Source: JADHMP01 sp016779985 (GTDB taxonomy: Bacteria > Bacteroidota > Bacteroidia > Flavobacteriales > Flavobacteriaceae). From it: DNA of 64,000 bases. Positions 8,471 through 17,610 of this stretch are shown here, in pieces (the first letter of the stretch is position 1; each line of letters starts with the position of its first letter). Location: contig JADHMP010000001.1 in assembly GCA_016779985.1 (NCBI GenBank), positions 248,001-312,000 of the forward strand. Direction: 5' to 3'. A program made the translations under genes and the position numbers. Below the pieces are notes generated by a model. It was not told where the DNA came from, ran no database searches, and saw only the letters and a program-made list of their open reading frames with translations.

Positions 8471-9856
8471 TTAGAATTCCGAATTTTCAAGTTTTTTTAG
8501 GTTTTTCTTATTTAAGAAATTCGGAAATAATGAAGCAACAAATTTGGACAATGGTTTTTTTCTTTTAGCATTTTGAAAATGAAATTGAGCCTTAAAGTTT
8601 TGATTTAATTCATAATAACACCCTGCCACTCTGAATTCTATGAAGGCATTTTGTTTGAATTGATCCAGTGCCTTTAAAGCTACCTTTAAAGCCAAAGACC
8701 ACTCTTTTAAATATAGGTGACCATCAATATAATGCATCCACGTATCTAAGTTTCTGTGTTCTAATGCAATTAAATTTTGACAGGCATGAATAACTTCTTC
8801 ATATTCGGTTAAAAAGCGATGAATAATCATACTTTTTTTCCATAGGGAAATACAATCTGAATTAGATTTAAGTCCTTTTAATACATAATATTTTGCTTTT
8901 CTATAATCCTTTTTCTTGATATAGAATCCAGCAAGTTTATTCCATGCTCGTTCAAAAGAGGGCTCTAATTGAATTGCTTTTCTAAGAAATTGAATCCCTA
9001 GGTTATCATTGCCTAGGGTGAGATGACAATTTCCTATTCTATGCCAAAGAAAAGCACTTGGGTCATTTGTATTTAATGCAATTTGATAATTTGATATAGC
9101 TTCATTAAGGCGACCAGTCTTTTCAAGAAGCTTCCCTTTTTCGATATAAGCTCCTGTGAAAGTATCATCACTTATTATAGCAAAATCAAATGCTGAAAGA
9201 GCTTCTTTATAATTTTTAGACCGTGCATAAATTCTTCCCAATTGATGCCAAGCCACTTCGTTGTATGGATTTTTTTCTAATATCCAGTTGAGTGTATTTA
9301 TGGCCTTCTCTTTCTGTTGAAGTTGCTCATAACAATAAAGTAAATTATATAGTGCAGGGTAGTCGTCAGAATTATCTAGCACACAATTTTTAAAAAAATA
9401 TTCAGCATTGTGATAATCTTCAGCCAAAAGATATTCCATTCCCAAGAGGTTCCAGATCTCCAACGGGTCTTCAGTAATATTTAGGGCTTTATTAAGGTTG
9501 TCTACAGCAATTTCATGAATCCCTTTTTTGGAGGCTAAGGTGGCTCGTTGAAGAAAGATTTCTTCATTCAGAGGAGACAAACTTTCTATATAGTTTAATA
9601 GAGCTTGTGCTGCTTCATATTTGTCATCAATAATAAGCATTTCACTTTGAAGCAGAAGAAGCTCAATGTCTTGAGGGTGTTGATCTAATCCCATTTTAAT
9701 GGCTTTTTTTGCCAATTGGTTTTGACCATATCCAATATAATGAAGAACAATATCCTCAAATTCTTGTGCATCAAAAAAATAAATGTGATTGGTTTTGAGC
9801 ATTTGCTCAAATTTTTCAATAGAGGGCTTTAATTCCTCACTATTTGACTCAAACAT
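8471..9856 (-). CDS. Tetratricopeptide-repeat protein
   Basis: A 461-residue protein made almost entirely of TPR units, about ten. Signatures such as YKEALSAFDFAIISDDTFTGAY and LNEAISNYQIALNTNDPSAF recur every 34 residues. There is no signal peptide or membrane segment, so it is predicted cytosolic. TPR solenoids mediate protein-protein contacts, and the partner cannot be read from sequence. It lies between the class III aminotransferase (100-base gap) and the DUF368 run. Homologues keep this neighbourhood in related flavobacteria to my recollection, which would need a synteny check. Confidence 0.85.
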   Translation of the reverse strand: MFESNSEELKPSIEKFEQMLKTNHIYFFDAQEFEDIVLHYIGYGQNQLAKKAIKMGLDQHPQDIELLLLQSEMLIIDDKYEAAQALLNYIESLSPLNEEIFLQRATLASKKGIHEIAVDNLNKALNITEDPLEIWNLLGMEYLLAEDYHNAEYFFKNCVLDNSDDYPALYNLLYCYEQLQQKEKAINTLNWILEKNPYNEVAWHQLGRIYARSKNYKEALSAFDFAIISDDTFTGAYIEKGKLLEKTGRLNEAISNYQIALNTNDPSAFLWHRIGNCHLTLGNDNLGIQFLRKAIQLEPSFERAWNKLAGFYIKKKDYRKAKYYVLKGLKSNSDCISLWKKSMIIHRFLTEYEEVIHACQNLIALEHRNLDTWMHYIDGHLYLKEWSLALKVALKALDQFKQNAFIEFRVAGCYYELNQNFKAQFHFQNAKRKKPLSKFVASLFPNFLNKKNLKKLENSEF

Positions 9857-9956
9857 AATTTCAAATAAGAATTAGTTGTTTAAATATAGAAACTACTTGA
9901 TCGCCTTTTTGTAGAGAAGAAGTCATCTTTTTAACAAAATAATTAACATAAATCAA

Positions 9957-11141
9957 TCAAAGTTCATCTAATACTTCTCTTATAATAGTACAGCCTGATT
10001 GGATTTCTTTTTTACTAATTGTTAAGGGAGGTGAGATTCGAATAGCCTTTTTTTCCCAAAGCAACCAAAAGAGAAGGAGTCCTTTTTCCATGCACTTAAA
10101 AACGACCTCATTTACATGGGCTTCAGATTCTAATAAGGGAGCAAGCATTAAACCCTTACCATTTATTTGTTTGATCTTAGGATGATTTAATTCTTTTCTA
10201 AAAAGGGCTTCTTTCTCATGCACTTCTTTCATAAGATCGCTATCTCTTATTTCTTTCAAGGTAGCGTAGGCTGCTGCAGCTATCACTGGATTTCCTCCAA
10301 AGGTGGTGATATGACCTAATTTTGGGTGGTTTTCCAATTGAACCATTAGTTTTTTTGAACTGCTAAATGCTCCAATGGGGAGTCCACCACCCATACCCTT
10401 GCCCATCACAACTATGTCTGGGATAACATTGAATGAATCAAAACCAAAGAAGGAGCCAGTTCTTCCAAAGCCCGGTTGAATTTCATCTAAAATCAAAAGC
10501 GCTCCAACGGCTTCACAACGAGCTTTCAATTTTGATAAATAATTATTTTCAGGTATAATAAATCCTGCTCCTCCTTGAATGGTTTCTACAATAACTCCAG
10601 CTGTTTTTTCTGTAATTTGATCTAAATCTTGTAACTGATTATACCGAATAAAACGAACATTGGGTAGTAGAGGATAGTACCCTTTTTTTTGTTCCGCTCT
10701 TCCCAACATACTAAGAGCACCTTGAGTGCTTCCATGATAGGCATTTTCCATCCCTATTAGTTGAGTTCTTCCCGTAGCTCTTTTGGCAAGCTTTAGTGCC
10801 CCTTCTATAGCTTCTGTACCAGAGTTTGTCAAATACAATGATTCGTGATTTTCTGGCAACAAATCAAGCACTGCTTTCGATAACTTTACTGCTGGCTCTT
10901 GAGCAAATTCACCATAGACCATCACATGTAAATATTTCTTCATTTGCTGATCGATGGCAGCTAAAACTTTTGGGTGGCAATGGCCAAGACTGCAGGCAGA
11001 CACTCCCGCTACAAAATCGAGATAGGCTTTTCCTGTATGATCAAAAATATAGCTACCTGAGGCCCTTGAAACAGTCATTCCAAGGGGGTGAGGGGTGGTT
11101 TTGGCTTGATATGTAAGGAAATCAACTTTAAGATCTTTCAT
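9957..11141 (-). CDS. Class III (PLP-dependent) aminotransferase, substrate uncertain
   Basis: This is an acetylornithine/ornithine-aminotransferase-like enzyme of 394 residues, the usual length. PLP-binding features are all present: NSGTEA (106-111), AYHGST (134-139), LDEIQPGFGRTG with the pyridine-contacting Asp219, and the Schiff-base Lys248 in VMGKGMGGG. Family members act on omega-amino groups of ornithine, acetylornithine, 4-aminobutyrate or similar compounds. No argC/B/F neighbours are present, so I do not name it argD. Its ATG overlaps the TGA of the OstA-like gene (11138-11141), so the two are translationally coupled although functionally unrelated. Confidence 0.9.
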   Translation of the reverse strand: MKDLKVDFLTYQAKTTPHPLGMTVSRASGSYIFDHTGKAYLDFVAGVSACSLGHCHPKVLAAIDQQMKKYLHVMVYGEFAQEPAVKLSKAVLDLLPENHESLYLTNSGTEAIEGALKLAKRATGRTQLIGMENAYHGSTQGALSMLGRAEQKKGYYPLLPNVRFIRYNQLQDLDQITEKTAGVIVETIQGGAGFIIPENNYLSKLKARCEAVGALLILDEIQPGFGRTGSFFGFDSFNVIPDIVVMGKGMGGGLPIGAFSSSKKLMVQLENHPKLGHITTFGGNPVIAAAAYATLKEIRDSDLMKEVHEKEALFRKELNHPKIKQINGKGLMLAPLLESEAHVNEVVFKCMEKGLLLFWLLWEKKAIRISPPLTISKKEIQSGCTIIREVLDEL

Positions 11142-12796
11142 GGTCCAGCAACTTTTTCATCTCCTTCTCTAATTGTTGTTTTAACCTTGTTCAATTGAAA
11201 GATGTTGTCTTCTTCACTAAATAAATCTTCCACTTGATTAGGACGCTCTTCTTCACGCCATATAAAACCCTTAAGGGTTCTTTCATTTGTGGGGATATCT
11301 TCTTCGGGATAAACATTTCCATCTGGGGCGACAAAAAAGGTGATATCTCCAATTTCACCGTCTTCAAATTGGATTTTCATTGCACTGCATGTGGTTTTAT
11401 CAATTCCAATGAGTTGCATATCCTCGTCATTATAGAGATAATAAATCATTTGAGTATTTTTTGTAACCACTATATTGTCCAATCGGCCCTCTTTGAACTC
11501 ACCATCTAAAATACCTCCTTGGATTTGATTGTAACCATCTGCACTCAGACTGTCTTTTTCTATTATGAAGGCATTGCCTCTTATTTTCAAAGAATCAAGT
11601 GCATTTGTTTTAGGGTTTGAAATAAGAAAAATCTCATTTCCTGTCATTTGGCTTTCATCAAACCATAGAACAGGATTTTTTTGATTTCGATCGGCTTCTG
11701 TAAAGACTTGCTCCTCTTTTAGAGTAAGAGGGCGATGGTGCAGTTTTGTAAGACCAACCGATTCGTCGATATAAATCGAGTCAGATTTTCCTTTCAAATC
11801 CTTTTTAAAAATACGAACATCATAGAACCCCCTCAAGATTTTCTTTTCATCTGGACCGGTAGCCATTAGCGTATCTGCATGAATAAAAAGAGAATCTTTT
11901 TCTACAAGATTGATTGCCAAGGCTCTTTTTGTAATTATGGCAGAATCTTTGGCCTTAAATATTTCACCATAATGCCCTGTGATGATGGAATTATTTATAG
12001 AATCTAAAATGCTAATATTGTTTGTAGCGGCTGCATATTGCAGATCGTTCTCAAAGTAGAGGCTATCTCCTTCTATGATTTTTTGGTCATAAAAAATTAC
12101 TGCATTCTTCTTGAAATATCCTTTTTCCACACTTAAATCATAAAAACCTTGCTCACACAATATTTCATAGGTTTCACCTATAATTCTTGATTTCCCATAG
12201 AGATATGCATGATCAGTTTCTGTGAAATAATCTAGTTGTTGGGAGTTGACTCTATACTCAGGATTTACAATATCAACTTCTGAAACAAAACGATATTTTT
12301 TCTCGTCCATAAAATAAGTTCCCTTGTTGCTAGTCAATGTTGAGGTGCTGTCAACAATTACACCTCTAGTATTATAAAAGGCTTTTTTTTCAACACGGTT
12401 TAAAAAGAGAGTATCTGTTTTTAGTGTAGTGTCTGGACGTTTTAAAAACACATTGCCCCATGCTTTTGCTTTCTTTGTTTTCCCATCATATTCAATATAA
12501 TCACAGGTCATTCTTAGGCTGTCCCCCTGTGTAAAAACAATATCTCCCTCAGCTTTAAAAAAATTTGATCTTTTATAAAAGTAGGCCCGATCAGAAACGA
12601 TAAGTGCTCCTTCATGAAAGAGATGTACTCTATTTTCTCTATCTTTCAATAAGATGTTTGCCCCTGGAAATCTTTCTTCATCTTGGGTAGAACCACCTGC
12701 TTTACGAATTTCAATTATTTTAGAATCTTGGCCTTGCAACATCGCAGTTCCAATAAGAAAGAAAATCAATAGAACAGTATTAGCAATCTGTTTCAT
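11138..12796 (-). CDS. OstA/LptA-like envelope protein
   Basis: A 552-residue exported protein with signal peptide MKQIANTVLLIFFLIGTAML-QGQ. The N-terminal half has OstA/LptA-type beta repeats (VSDRAYFYKRSNFFKAEGDI, MTCDYIEYDGKTKKAKAWGN). LptA-family proteins bridge the periplasm and carry lipopolysaccharide from the inner membrane to the outer-membrane LptD complex. This long Bacteroidetes version is likely to do the same, but that is inference. It follows purA by 16 bases and overlaps the aminotransferase gene by 4. The C-terminal half (about 330-552) continues similar repeats and ends in a charged tail. Confidence 0.85.
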   Translation of the reverse strand: MKQIANTVLLIFFLIGTAMLQGQDSKIIEIRKAGGSTQDEERFPGANILLKDRENRVHLFHEGALIVSDRAYFYKRSNFFKAEGDIVFTQGDSLRMTCDYIEYDGKTKKAKAWGNVFLKRPDTTLKTDTLFLNRVEKKAFYNTRGVIVDSTSTLTSNKGTYFMDEKKYRFVSEVDIVNPEYRVNSQQLDYFTETDHAYLYGKSRIIGETYEILCEQGFYDLSVEKGYFKKNAVIFYDQKIIEGDSLYFENDLQYAAATNNISILDSINNSIITGHYGEIFKAKDSAIITKRALAINLVEKDSLFIHADTLMATGPDEKKILRGFYDVRIFKKDLKGKSDSIYIDESVGLTKLHHRPLTLKEEQVFTEADRNQKNPVLWFDESQMTGNEIFLISNPKTNALDSLKIRGNAFIIEKDSLSADGYNQIQGGILDGEFKEGRLDNIVVTKNTQMIYYLYNDEDMQLIGIDKTTCSAMKIQFEDGEIGDITFFVAPDGNVYPEEDIPTNERTLKGFIWREEERPNQVEDLFSEEDNIFQLNKVKTTIREGDEKVAGP

Positions 12797-12812
12797 GGGA
12801 AAAGGGGGGTTT

Positions 12813-14084
12813 CTATCTGTAAATAGTTTGCTTGCGATCGGGGCCTACAGAAACTATTTTAATTGGCACTTCTAGCGCATTCTCTAAATAAGCAATATAA
12901 GCTTTAAAGGCATCTGGAAAATCGTTAAAAGAAGTCATTTTTGTTAAATCCTTTTCCCAACCTTCTAATTCAGTGTAGTGAGGAGTAATTTTTTCTGAAG
13001 CTATATCATAGGGTAGATACTCCATAAGTCCGCTGGCAGTTTCATAGGCTGTACAGACTTTTATCGTTTTAAATCCAGAAAGGACGTCTCCTTTCATCAT
13101 CATAAGTTGAGTAACACCATTGATTTGAATTGCATATTTGAGAGCAACTAAATCTAGCCAGCCACACCGTCTTGGCCGCCCTGTGGTGGCACCAAACTCA
13201 TTGCCAATTTTAGCCATTCTCTTTCCATTTTCGTCAAAAAGTTCAGTGGGAAAAGGACCACTGCCAACCCTAGTGGTGTAGGCTTTAAAAATTCCAAACA
13301 CTTCATTGATAGTATTTGGAGCTATACCCAAACCCGTGCAGGCTCCAGCAGCTGTAGTGGTAGATGAAGTTACAAATGGGTAAGTGCCAAAATCAACATC
13401 CAGCAAAGACCCTTGAGCGCCCTCTGCTAATATTTTCTTTTGCTGTTTTTGGGCTTTAAATAAGTATTCTTCACTGTCTACTAGAGTAAACGTTTTTAAA
13501 AATTCAATGCCTTCAAAAAATGCAGGTTCTAGTTCTTCAATGTTGAAAGCTAGGTCGGTTTTATGCGTTTTAAATAGCGTCTTGTGTTTTTTTACTAGTT
13601 GGTTGTATTTTTCTTCCCAGTTTGAATGTAAAATATCACCCACTCGTATTCCATTTCTCCCTGTTTTATCCATGTAGGTTGGGCCAATTCCTTTAAGAGT
13701 GGATCCAATTTTTGATTTCCCTTTGGCTGCTTCTGAGGCGGCATCTAGTAGTCGATGAGAAGGTAAAATAAGGTGTGCTTTTTTTGAAATTTTCAACTTT
13801 TTTTCAAACGGAATTGAATAGGAGGCCATTCCTTCAATTTCTTTTTTAAAAATTACAGGATCAATCACAACTCCATTGCCTATTAAGTTTTCTGCTTTAG
13901 AATGAAAAATTCCAGAAGGAATTGTGTGAAGCACGTGTTTATTGCCATCAAATTCTAAAGTATGACCCGCATTAGGGCCTCCTTGAAAGCGCGCTATAAT
14001 ATCATAGGATTGAGTAAGTACATCCACAATTTTTCCTTTTCCTTCGTCTCCCCATTGAAGACCAAGCAACAAATCTACCGCCAT
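12813..14084 (-). CDS. purA: Adenylosuccinate synthetase
   Basis: PurA joins IMP and aspartate using GTP, the first committed step to AMP. The 423-residue protein is full length. It has the GTP-binding WGDEGKGKIVD near the N-terminus, GGPNAGHT with the catalytic His, the KGIGPTYMDKTGRNGIR region (about 122-138) that contacts IMP, and TTTGRPRRCGW in the last third. It lies 15 bases after fur and 16 before the OstA-like gene, all in one direction, probably as one transcript from spoT or fur onward. No purine-responsive element is recognisable. Confidence 0.97.
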   Translation of the reverse strand: MAVDLLLGLQWGDEGKGKIVDVLTQSYDIIARFQGGPNAGHTLEFDGNKHVLHTIPSGIFHSKAENLIGNGVVIDPVIFKKEIEGMASYSIPFEKKLKISKKAHLILPSHRLLDAASEAAKGKSKIGSTLKGIGPTYMDKTGRNGIRVGDILHSNWEEKYNQLVKKHKTLFKTHKTDLAFNIEELEPAFFEGIEFLKTFTLVDSEEYLFKAQKQQKKILAEGAQGSLLDVDFGTYPFVTSSTTTAAGACTGLGIAPNTINEVFGIFKAYTTRVGSGPFPTELFDENGKRMAKIGNEFGATTGRPRRCGWLDLVALKYAIQINGVTQLMMMKGDVLSGFKTIKVCTAYETASGLMEYLPYDIASEKITPHYTELEGWEKDLTKMTSFNDFPDAFKAYIAYLENALEVPIKIVSVGPDRKQTIYR

Positions 14085-14099
14085 GTGTTTTGGATTAAG

Positions 14100-14540
14100 T
14101 TACTTTTTTTTAGTGCCGTAAAAGTATAAAGAATGATTGTTAATTTGTACATCAAAAACTTCTTCTATGGTTTTTTTTATTTCATGGATGCGGGGGTCAC
14201 AAAATTCTTTGACTTCCCCAGTATCTGTGAAAATTATGTGGTCGTGCTGTCGATCAAAATAGGACTTTTCATACTGCGCTTGATTTTTACCAAATTGGTG
14301 TTTCCTAACTAATCCGCAATCCAAAAGTAATTCCATGGTATTATATAACGTGGCACGACTCACACGATAGTTTTTGTTTTTCATTTTTAAATAGAGCGAT
14401 TCTATATCAAAGTGTTCTTGGCTATCATAAATTTCAAATAGGATAGCAAAGCGCTCTGGTGTTTTTCGGTGTCCGTGTTGATCTAAAAATTTCACGAAGA
14501 CCTCTTTAACAATTTCTTGATTTGATTTTACTGCTATCAT
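14100..14540 (-). CDS. fur: Fur-family metal-dependent transcriptional repressor
   Basis: A 146-residue ferric-uptake-regulator family protein with the N-terminal winged helix (HRKTPERFAILFEIY, then SRATLYNTMELL as recognition region) and a C-terminal metal-binding domain with RQHDHIIF. The CxxC pair that binds structural zinc in E. coli Fur (in CLDCG) is replaced here by FTDTG, and only one Cys (EFCD) remains. The structural zinc site is therefore absent or built differently. Whether it senses iron, zinc, manganese or peroxide cannot be decided from sequence. It lies between spoT and purA, a context unusual for a dedicated iron regulator but compact and same-strand. Confidence 0.88.
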   Translation of the reverse strand: MIAVKSNQEIVKEVFVKFLDQHGHRKTPERFAILFEIYDSQEHFDIESLYLKMKNKNYRVSRATLYNTMELLLDCGLVRKHQFGKNQAQYEKSYFDRQHDHIIFTDTGEVKEFCDPRIHEIKKTIEEVFDVQINNHSLYFYGTKKK

Positions 14541-14565
14541 ATTTGTAAAATTACAACATATTCCC

Positions 14566-16770
14566 TTATTTTCTCTTTATTTTATCAATGCCCTTGATAC
14601 GTTGTAGTTTTTTAATTAATTTACTTAGAATAGCTTGATTTTTAACATTTACTTGTAATTCTCCAGTAAAATAATTGTCTTCAGTGACAAAATTAATTTT
14701 GGTTATATAAACTTCCTTATTTGCAGAAATTGTTCTTGTAACTTCATTGACTAACCCTAAAGTATCAATTCCGCTTAAATGTAATTTAGCATGAAAATCA
14801 TCTGCTGAAGAATCTACCCATTTTGCGGGTAAAATTCGATAAGCAAAATTTGATTGTAGAGCTAGCGCATTTGGGCATTCTTTCTTGTGTACTTTCACTC
14901 CCTCATTAACAGAGATAAAGCCAAAAACAGCGTCACCAGCAATAGGATTGCAGCAATTGGCAAAGCTATGCGCCAGAATTTGTTTGTCTTTCCCAAAAAC
15001 AAGCGTATCAAATTTTTCAGTAATCTGCTCTTTGTCTAAATCAAGGGGCTTTTGAGGTTTTTTTGAAATTCGTTTTTTAAAGAAATTTAACAGGGTATTA
15101 TTGTAAGAGGTAGCAAATTCTTTGATCTGACTGTTTTCTAAAGTCCCCAATCCAGCGCGAAAATATAAATCTTGTGCAGAATCCATATTGAAATAGCGCA
15201 TCATATAGTTAATGGCTTTTTCATTCAAATTAATCTTCAGTTGCTTGAGCTTTCTTCGCAAAATTTCTTTGCCATCTTCAACAATCCTTTTTCTTTCTTC
15301 ATTTAAAGTAGATTTTATGATGGAACGCGCTCGAGATGTTTTGACAAAATCCAACCAATTTGAAGACGGTTTGATATTTTTTGAAGTGATAATTTCAATT
15401 TGATCTCCACTATTTAAAACTTTACTGAGAGGGACCAAACGCCCGTTTACACGTGCACCCCTTGTATGCTGACCTATTTCTGAGTGGATAGCAAAAGCAA
15501 AGTCTAGGGCTGTGGCTCCTTGTGGAAGTGATTTTAGATCACCCTTGGGAGTGAATACAAAAATTTCTTTTGAATAAAGGTTTAATTTAAAATCCTCTAC
15601 AAAATCAACGGCATTGCCTGTATTATTTTCCAATACTTCTTGCAGTCTATTTAACCATTCTTCAATGCCAATATCTTTCTGTACACCTTGTTTATATCGA
15701 TAATGTGCTGCATAGCCTTTTTCTGCTATTTCATGCATGCGTTCTGATCGAATTTGAACTTCAATCCATTTGTTTTGGGGGCCCATTACGGTAATGTGTA
15801 GCGCTTCATAACCATTTGATTTTGGAGTGGTAATCCAATCTCTCAAACGAGTGGGGTTGGGAGTAAAATGGTCAGTGATTATTGAATAAATTTTCCAAGC
15901 AATTAGTTTTTCTTTTGCACGTTGGGCTTGATAAACAATGCGAACGGCAAACTTATCATAAACCTGATCAAACCCAATATTTTGCATTTGCATTTTTCTG
16001 TGAATAGAATAAATGGATTTTGCACGACCTTTAATATTGTATTTTAGGCGTTCCTTATTCAATGCACTTTTAACAAATTCTTCAAATGACTTTATGTAAT
16101 CATCTTGTGCTTCTTTTGAGGCTTCTATTTTTTCTTTTATAGACGTATAGCGAAGGGATTCGGTATACTTTAAACTCAAATCTTCTAATTCATTTTTGAT
16201 ATTGTATAATCCTATGCGATGGGCAAGTGGTGCATAGATGTAGAGTGTTTCTGAGGCAATTTTAACTTGCTTGTATTCAGGCATTGCATCCATTGTTTGC
16301 ATGTTGTGCAAACGATCTGCAATCTTGATGATAATCACGCGTATATCATCGTTTAAAGTGAGTAACATTTTTCTAAAGTTCTCAGCTTGAAGAGAAATAT
16401 TTTTGTCTTTTTTAAGATGTGAAATTTTAGTCAATCCATGAACAATTTTTGCAACGGCATTACCCATCATTCGTTCAATGTCTTCAAGCTTAATTTCACT
16501 ATCTTCCACAACATCATGAAGCAGTGCAGCAGCAATTGAAGTGGCATCTAAACCAATTTCTTGAGCTACAATTTTTGCGACGCTAATAGGATGAAAAATA
16601 TAGGCCTCTCCCGATTTCCTACGTTGCTCTTTATGAGCTTCTACGGCAATATCAAAAGCAGAGCGTATCAGTTTTTTGTCTTCTTGAGACAATGTTTGAT
16701 AGCTAATGCGAAGCAGTTCTTTATACTGCTTTGCAATTTCTTTTTTCTCTATTTCTTCTTCAACTATCAT
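14566..16770 (-). CDS. spoT: Bifunctional (p)ppGpp synthetase/hydrolase
   Basis: This long RelA/SpoT homologue controls the stringent-response alarmone. Domains in order over 734 residues are: an HD hydrolase (LLHDVVEDSE about 84-93, IADRLHNMQTM about 147-157, both intact); a synthetase (GRAKSIYSIHRKM, LRDWITTPKSNGYEALH, EVQIRSERMHEIAEKGYAAHYRYK); TGS (FVFTPKGDLKSLPQGATALDFAFAIH); a helical/zinc-finger region; and a C-terminal ACT domain. Both catalytic halves look functional, so it is likely the sole long Rel of the cell. It starts 25 bases after the TrmH-type gene and leads into fur. Confidence 0.96.
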   Translation of the reverse strand: MIVEEEIEKKEIAKQYKELLRISYQTLSQEDKKLIRSAFDIAVEAHKEQRRKSGEAYIFHPISVAKIVAQEIGLDATSIAAALLHDVVEDSEIKLEDIERMMGNAVAKIVHGLTKISHLKKDKNISLQAENFRKMLLTLNDDIRVIIIKIADRLHNMQTMDAMPEYKQVKIASETLYIYAPLAHRIGLYNIKNELEDLSLKYTESLRYTSIKEKIEASKEAQDDYIKSFEEFVKSALNKERLKYNIKGRAKSIYSIHRKMQMQNIGFDQVYDKFAVRIVYQAQRAKEKLIAWKIYSIITDHFTPNPTRLRDWITTPKSNGYEALHITVMGPQNKWIEVQIRSERMHEIAEKGYAAHYRYKQGVQKDIGIEEWLNRLQEVLENNTGNAVDFVEDFKLNLYSKEIFVFTPKGDLKSLPQGATALDFAFAIHSEIGQHTRGARVNGRLVPLSKVLNSGDQIEIITSKNIKPSSNWLDFVKTSRARSIIKSTLNEERKRIVEDGKEILRRKLKQLKINLNEKAINYMMRYFNMDSAQDLYFRAGLGTLENSQIKEFATSYNNTLLNFFKKRISKKPQKPLDLDKEQITEKFDTLVFGKDKQILAHSFANCCNPIAGDAVFGFISVNEGVKVHKKECPNALALQSNFAYRILPAKWVDSSADDFHAKLHLSGIDTLGLVNEVTRTISANKEVYITKINFVTEDNYFTGELQVNVKNQAILSKLIKKLQRIKGIDKIKRK

Positions 16771-16790
16771 TTTTTCTAATCCCTCTCTTT

Positions 16791-16798
16791 CAAATTTA
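16791..16798 (-). promoter_or_regulatory. Possible -7 box of spoT
   Basis: Minus-strand TAAATTTG fits TAnnTTTG, 20 bases before the ATG at 16770 and overlapping the stop codon of the upstream methyltransferase gene. No -33 TTG at proper spacing. Confidence 0.3.
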
Positions 16799-17602
16799 CA
16801 AAGAATCCTTCAGGCGACCATTCTGTTTCAACGCATCATACATCAAAATTCCTGCCGAAACAGATAGATTCAAGGAATCAATGTTTTTAGACATAGGAAT
16901 TTCTACAATATGATCAGTATTTTCGATCCACAGCTGACTGACACCCTTATCTTCACTTCCCATCACAAGAGCGCAGGGTAACTCATACCTAAAAAGAGGA
17001 CTCTGTTGTGCATTTTCATTGAGAGCTGCCGTAATAATATTTACTTTTTGTTTTCGTAAAAACTTTAGAATTTCTTCTGAGGTAGCCAGTCCAATTGGAG
17101 TAAAGAAAAGACCACCTAAACTAGAACGAATGAGATTTGGATTATAAAGATCTGTTTTTGCATTGGCCAGAAGAACAGCATCTAACTTCAGTGCAGCAGC
17201 AGTTCGTAAGATAGCCCCAATATTGCCTGGTTTTTCTGCAGCTTCAACAACCATTATAAGGGAATTGCTTGAAAGTGAAAGAGACTTTAAATCATGTTTT
17301 TTTTGAACCGCCAGAGCAACCAATTTTTCAGTTCCAGATCGCATCGCAATTCGATCCCACAATAAAGAAGTCACAACATATTGATTTGCATGTGTTTGTT
17401 GTATTGTGGCTTCTGTTTTTTTATCTAGACTAGCCCCTTTTATCTTGAAAAAGGATTCAATTGTATAGCCAGCCTCAATTGCTCTCAAAATTTCTCTTTC
17501 ACCTTCTATAACGAAACGATTGCTTTCCCTTCGTGTTTTTGATTTTTTTAAAAGCTTTTGAAGACGTTTTATTTCAGAATTCTGCGGACTGCTAAGTAGC
17601 AT
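16796..17602 (-). CDS. TrmH/SpoU-family RNA 2'-O-methyltransferase
   Basis: A 268-residue SPOUT-fold methyltransferase that would methylate ribose 2'-OH in tRNA or rRNA using S-adenosylmethionine. The N-terminal substrate-binding domain begins with the typical SSPQNSEIKRLQKLLKKSKTR and RFVIEGEREI. The three SpoU motifs follow: KPGNIGAILRTAAAL (about 126-140), LVMGSEDKGVS (about 212-222) and IPMSKNIDSLNLSVSAGI (about 235-252). The exact nucleotide target cannot be assigned. It sits between DUF3810 (9-base gap) and spoT on the same strand. Confidence 0.93.
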   Translation of the reverse strand: MLLSSPQNSEIKRLQKLLKKSKTRRESNRFVIEGEREILRAIEAGYTIESFFKIKGASLDKKTEATIQQTHANQYVVTSLLWDRIAMRSGTEKLVALAVQKKHDLKSLSLSSNSLIMVVEAAEKPGNIGAILRTAAALKLDAVLLANAKTDLYNPNLIRSSLGGLFFTPIGLATSEEILKFLRKQKVNIITAALNENAQQSPLFRYELPCALVMGSEDKGVSQLWIENTDHIVEIPMSKNIDSLNLSVSAGILMYDALKQNGRLKDSL

Positions 17603-17610
17603 TCAAATTT

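Noticed and set aside
13932..13937. CACGTG core in purA as a parS candidate
   Set aside because: Flanking bases do not form the TGTTnC/GAAACA arms.
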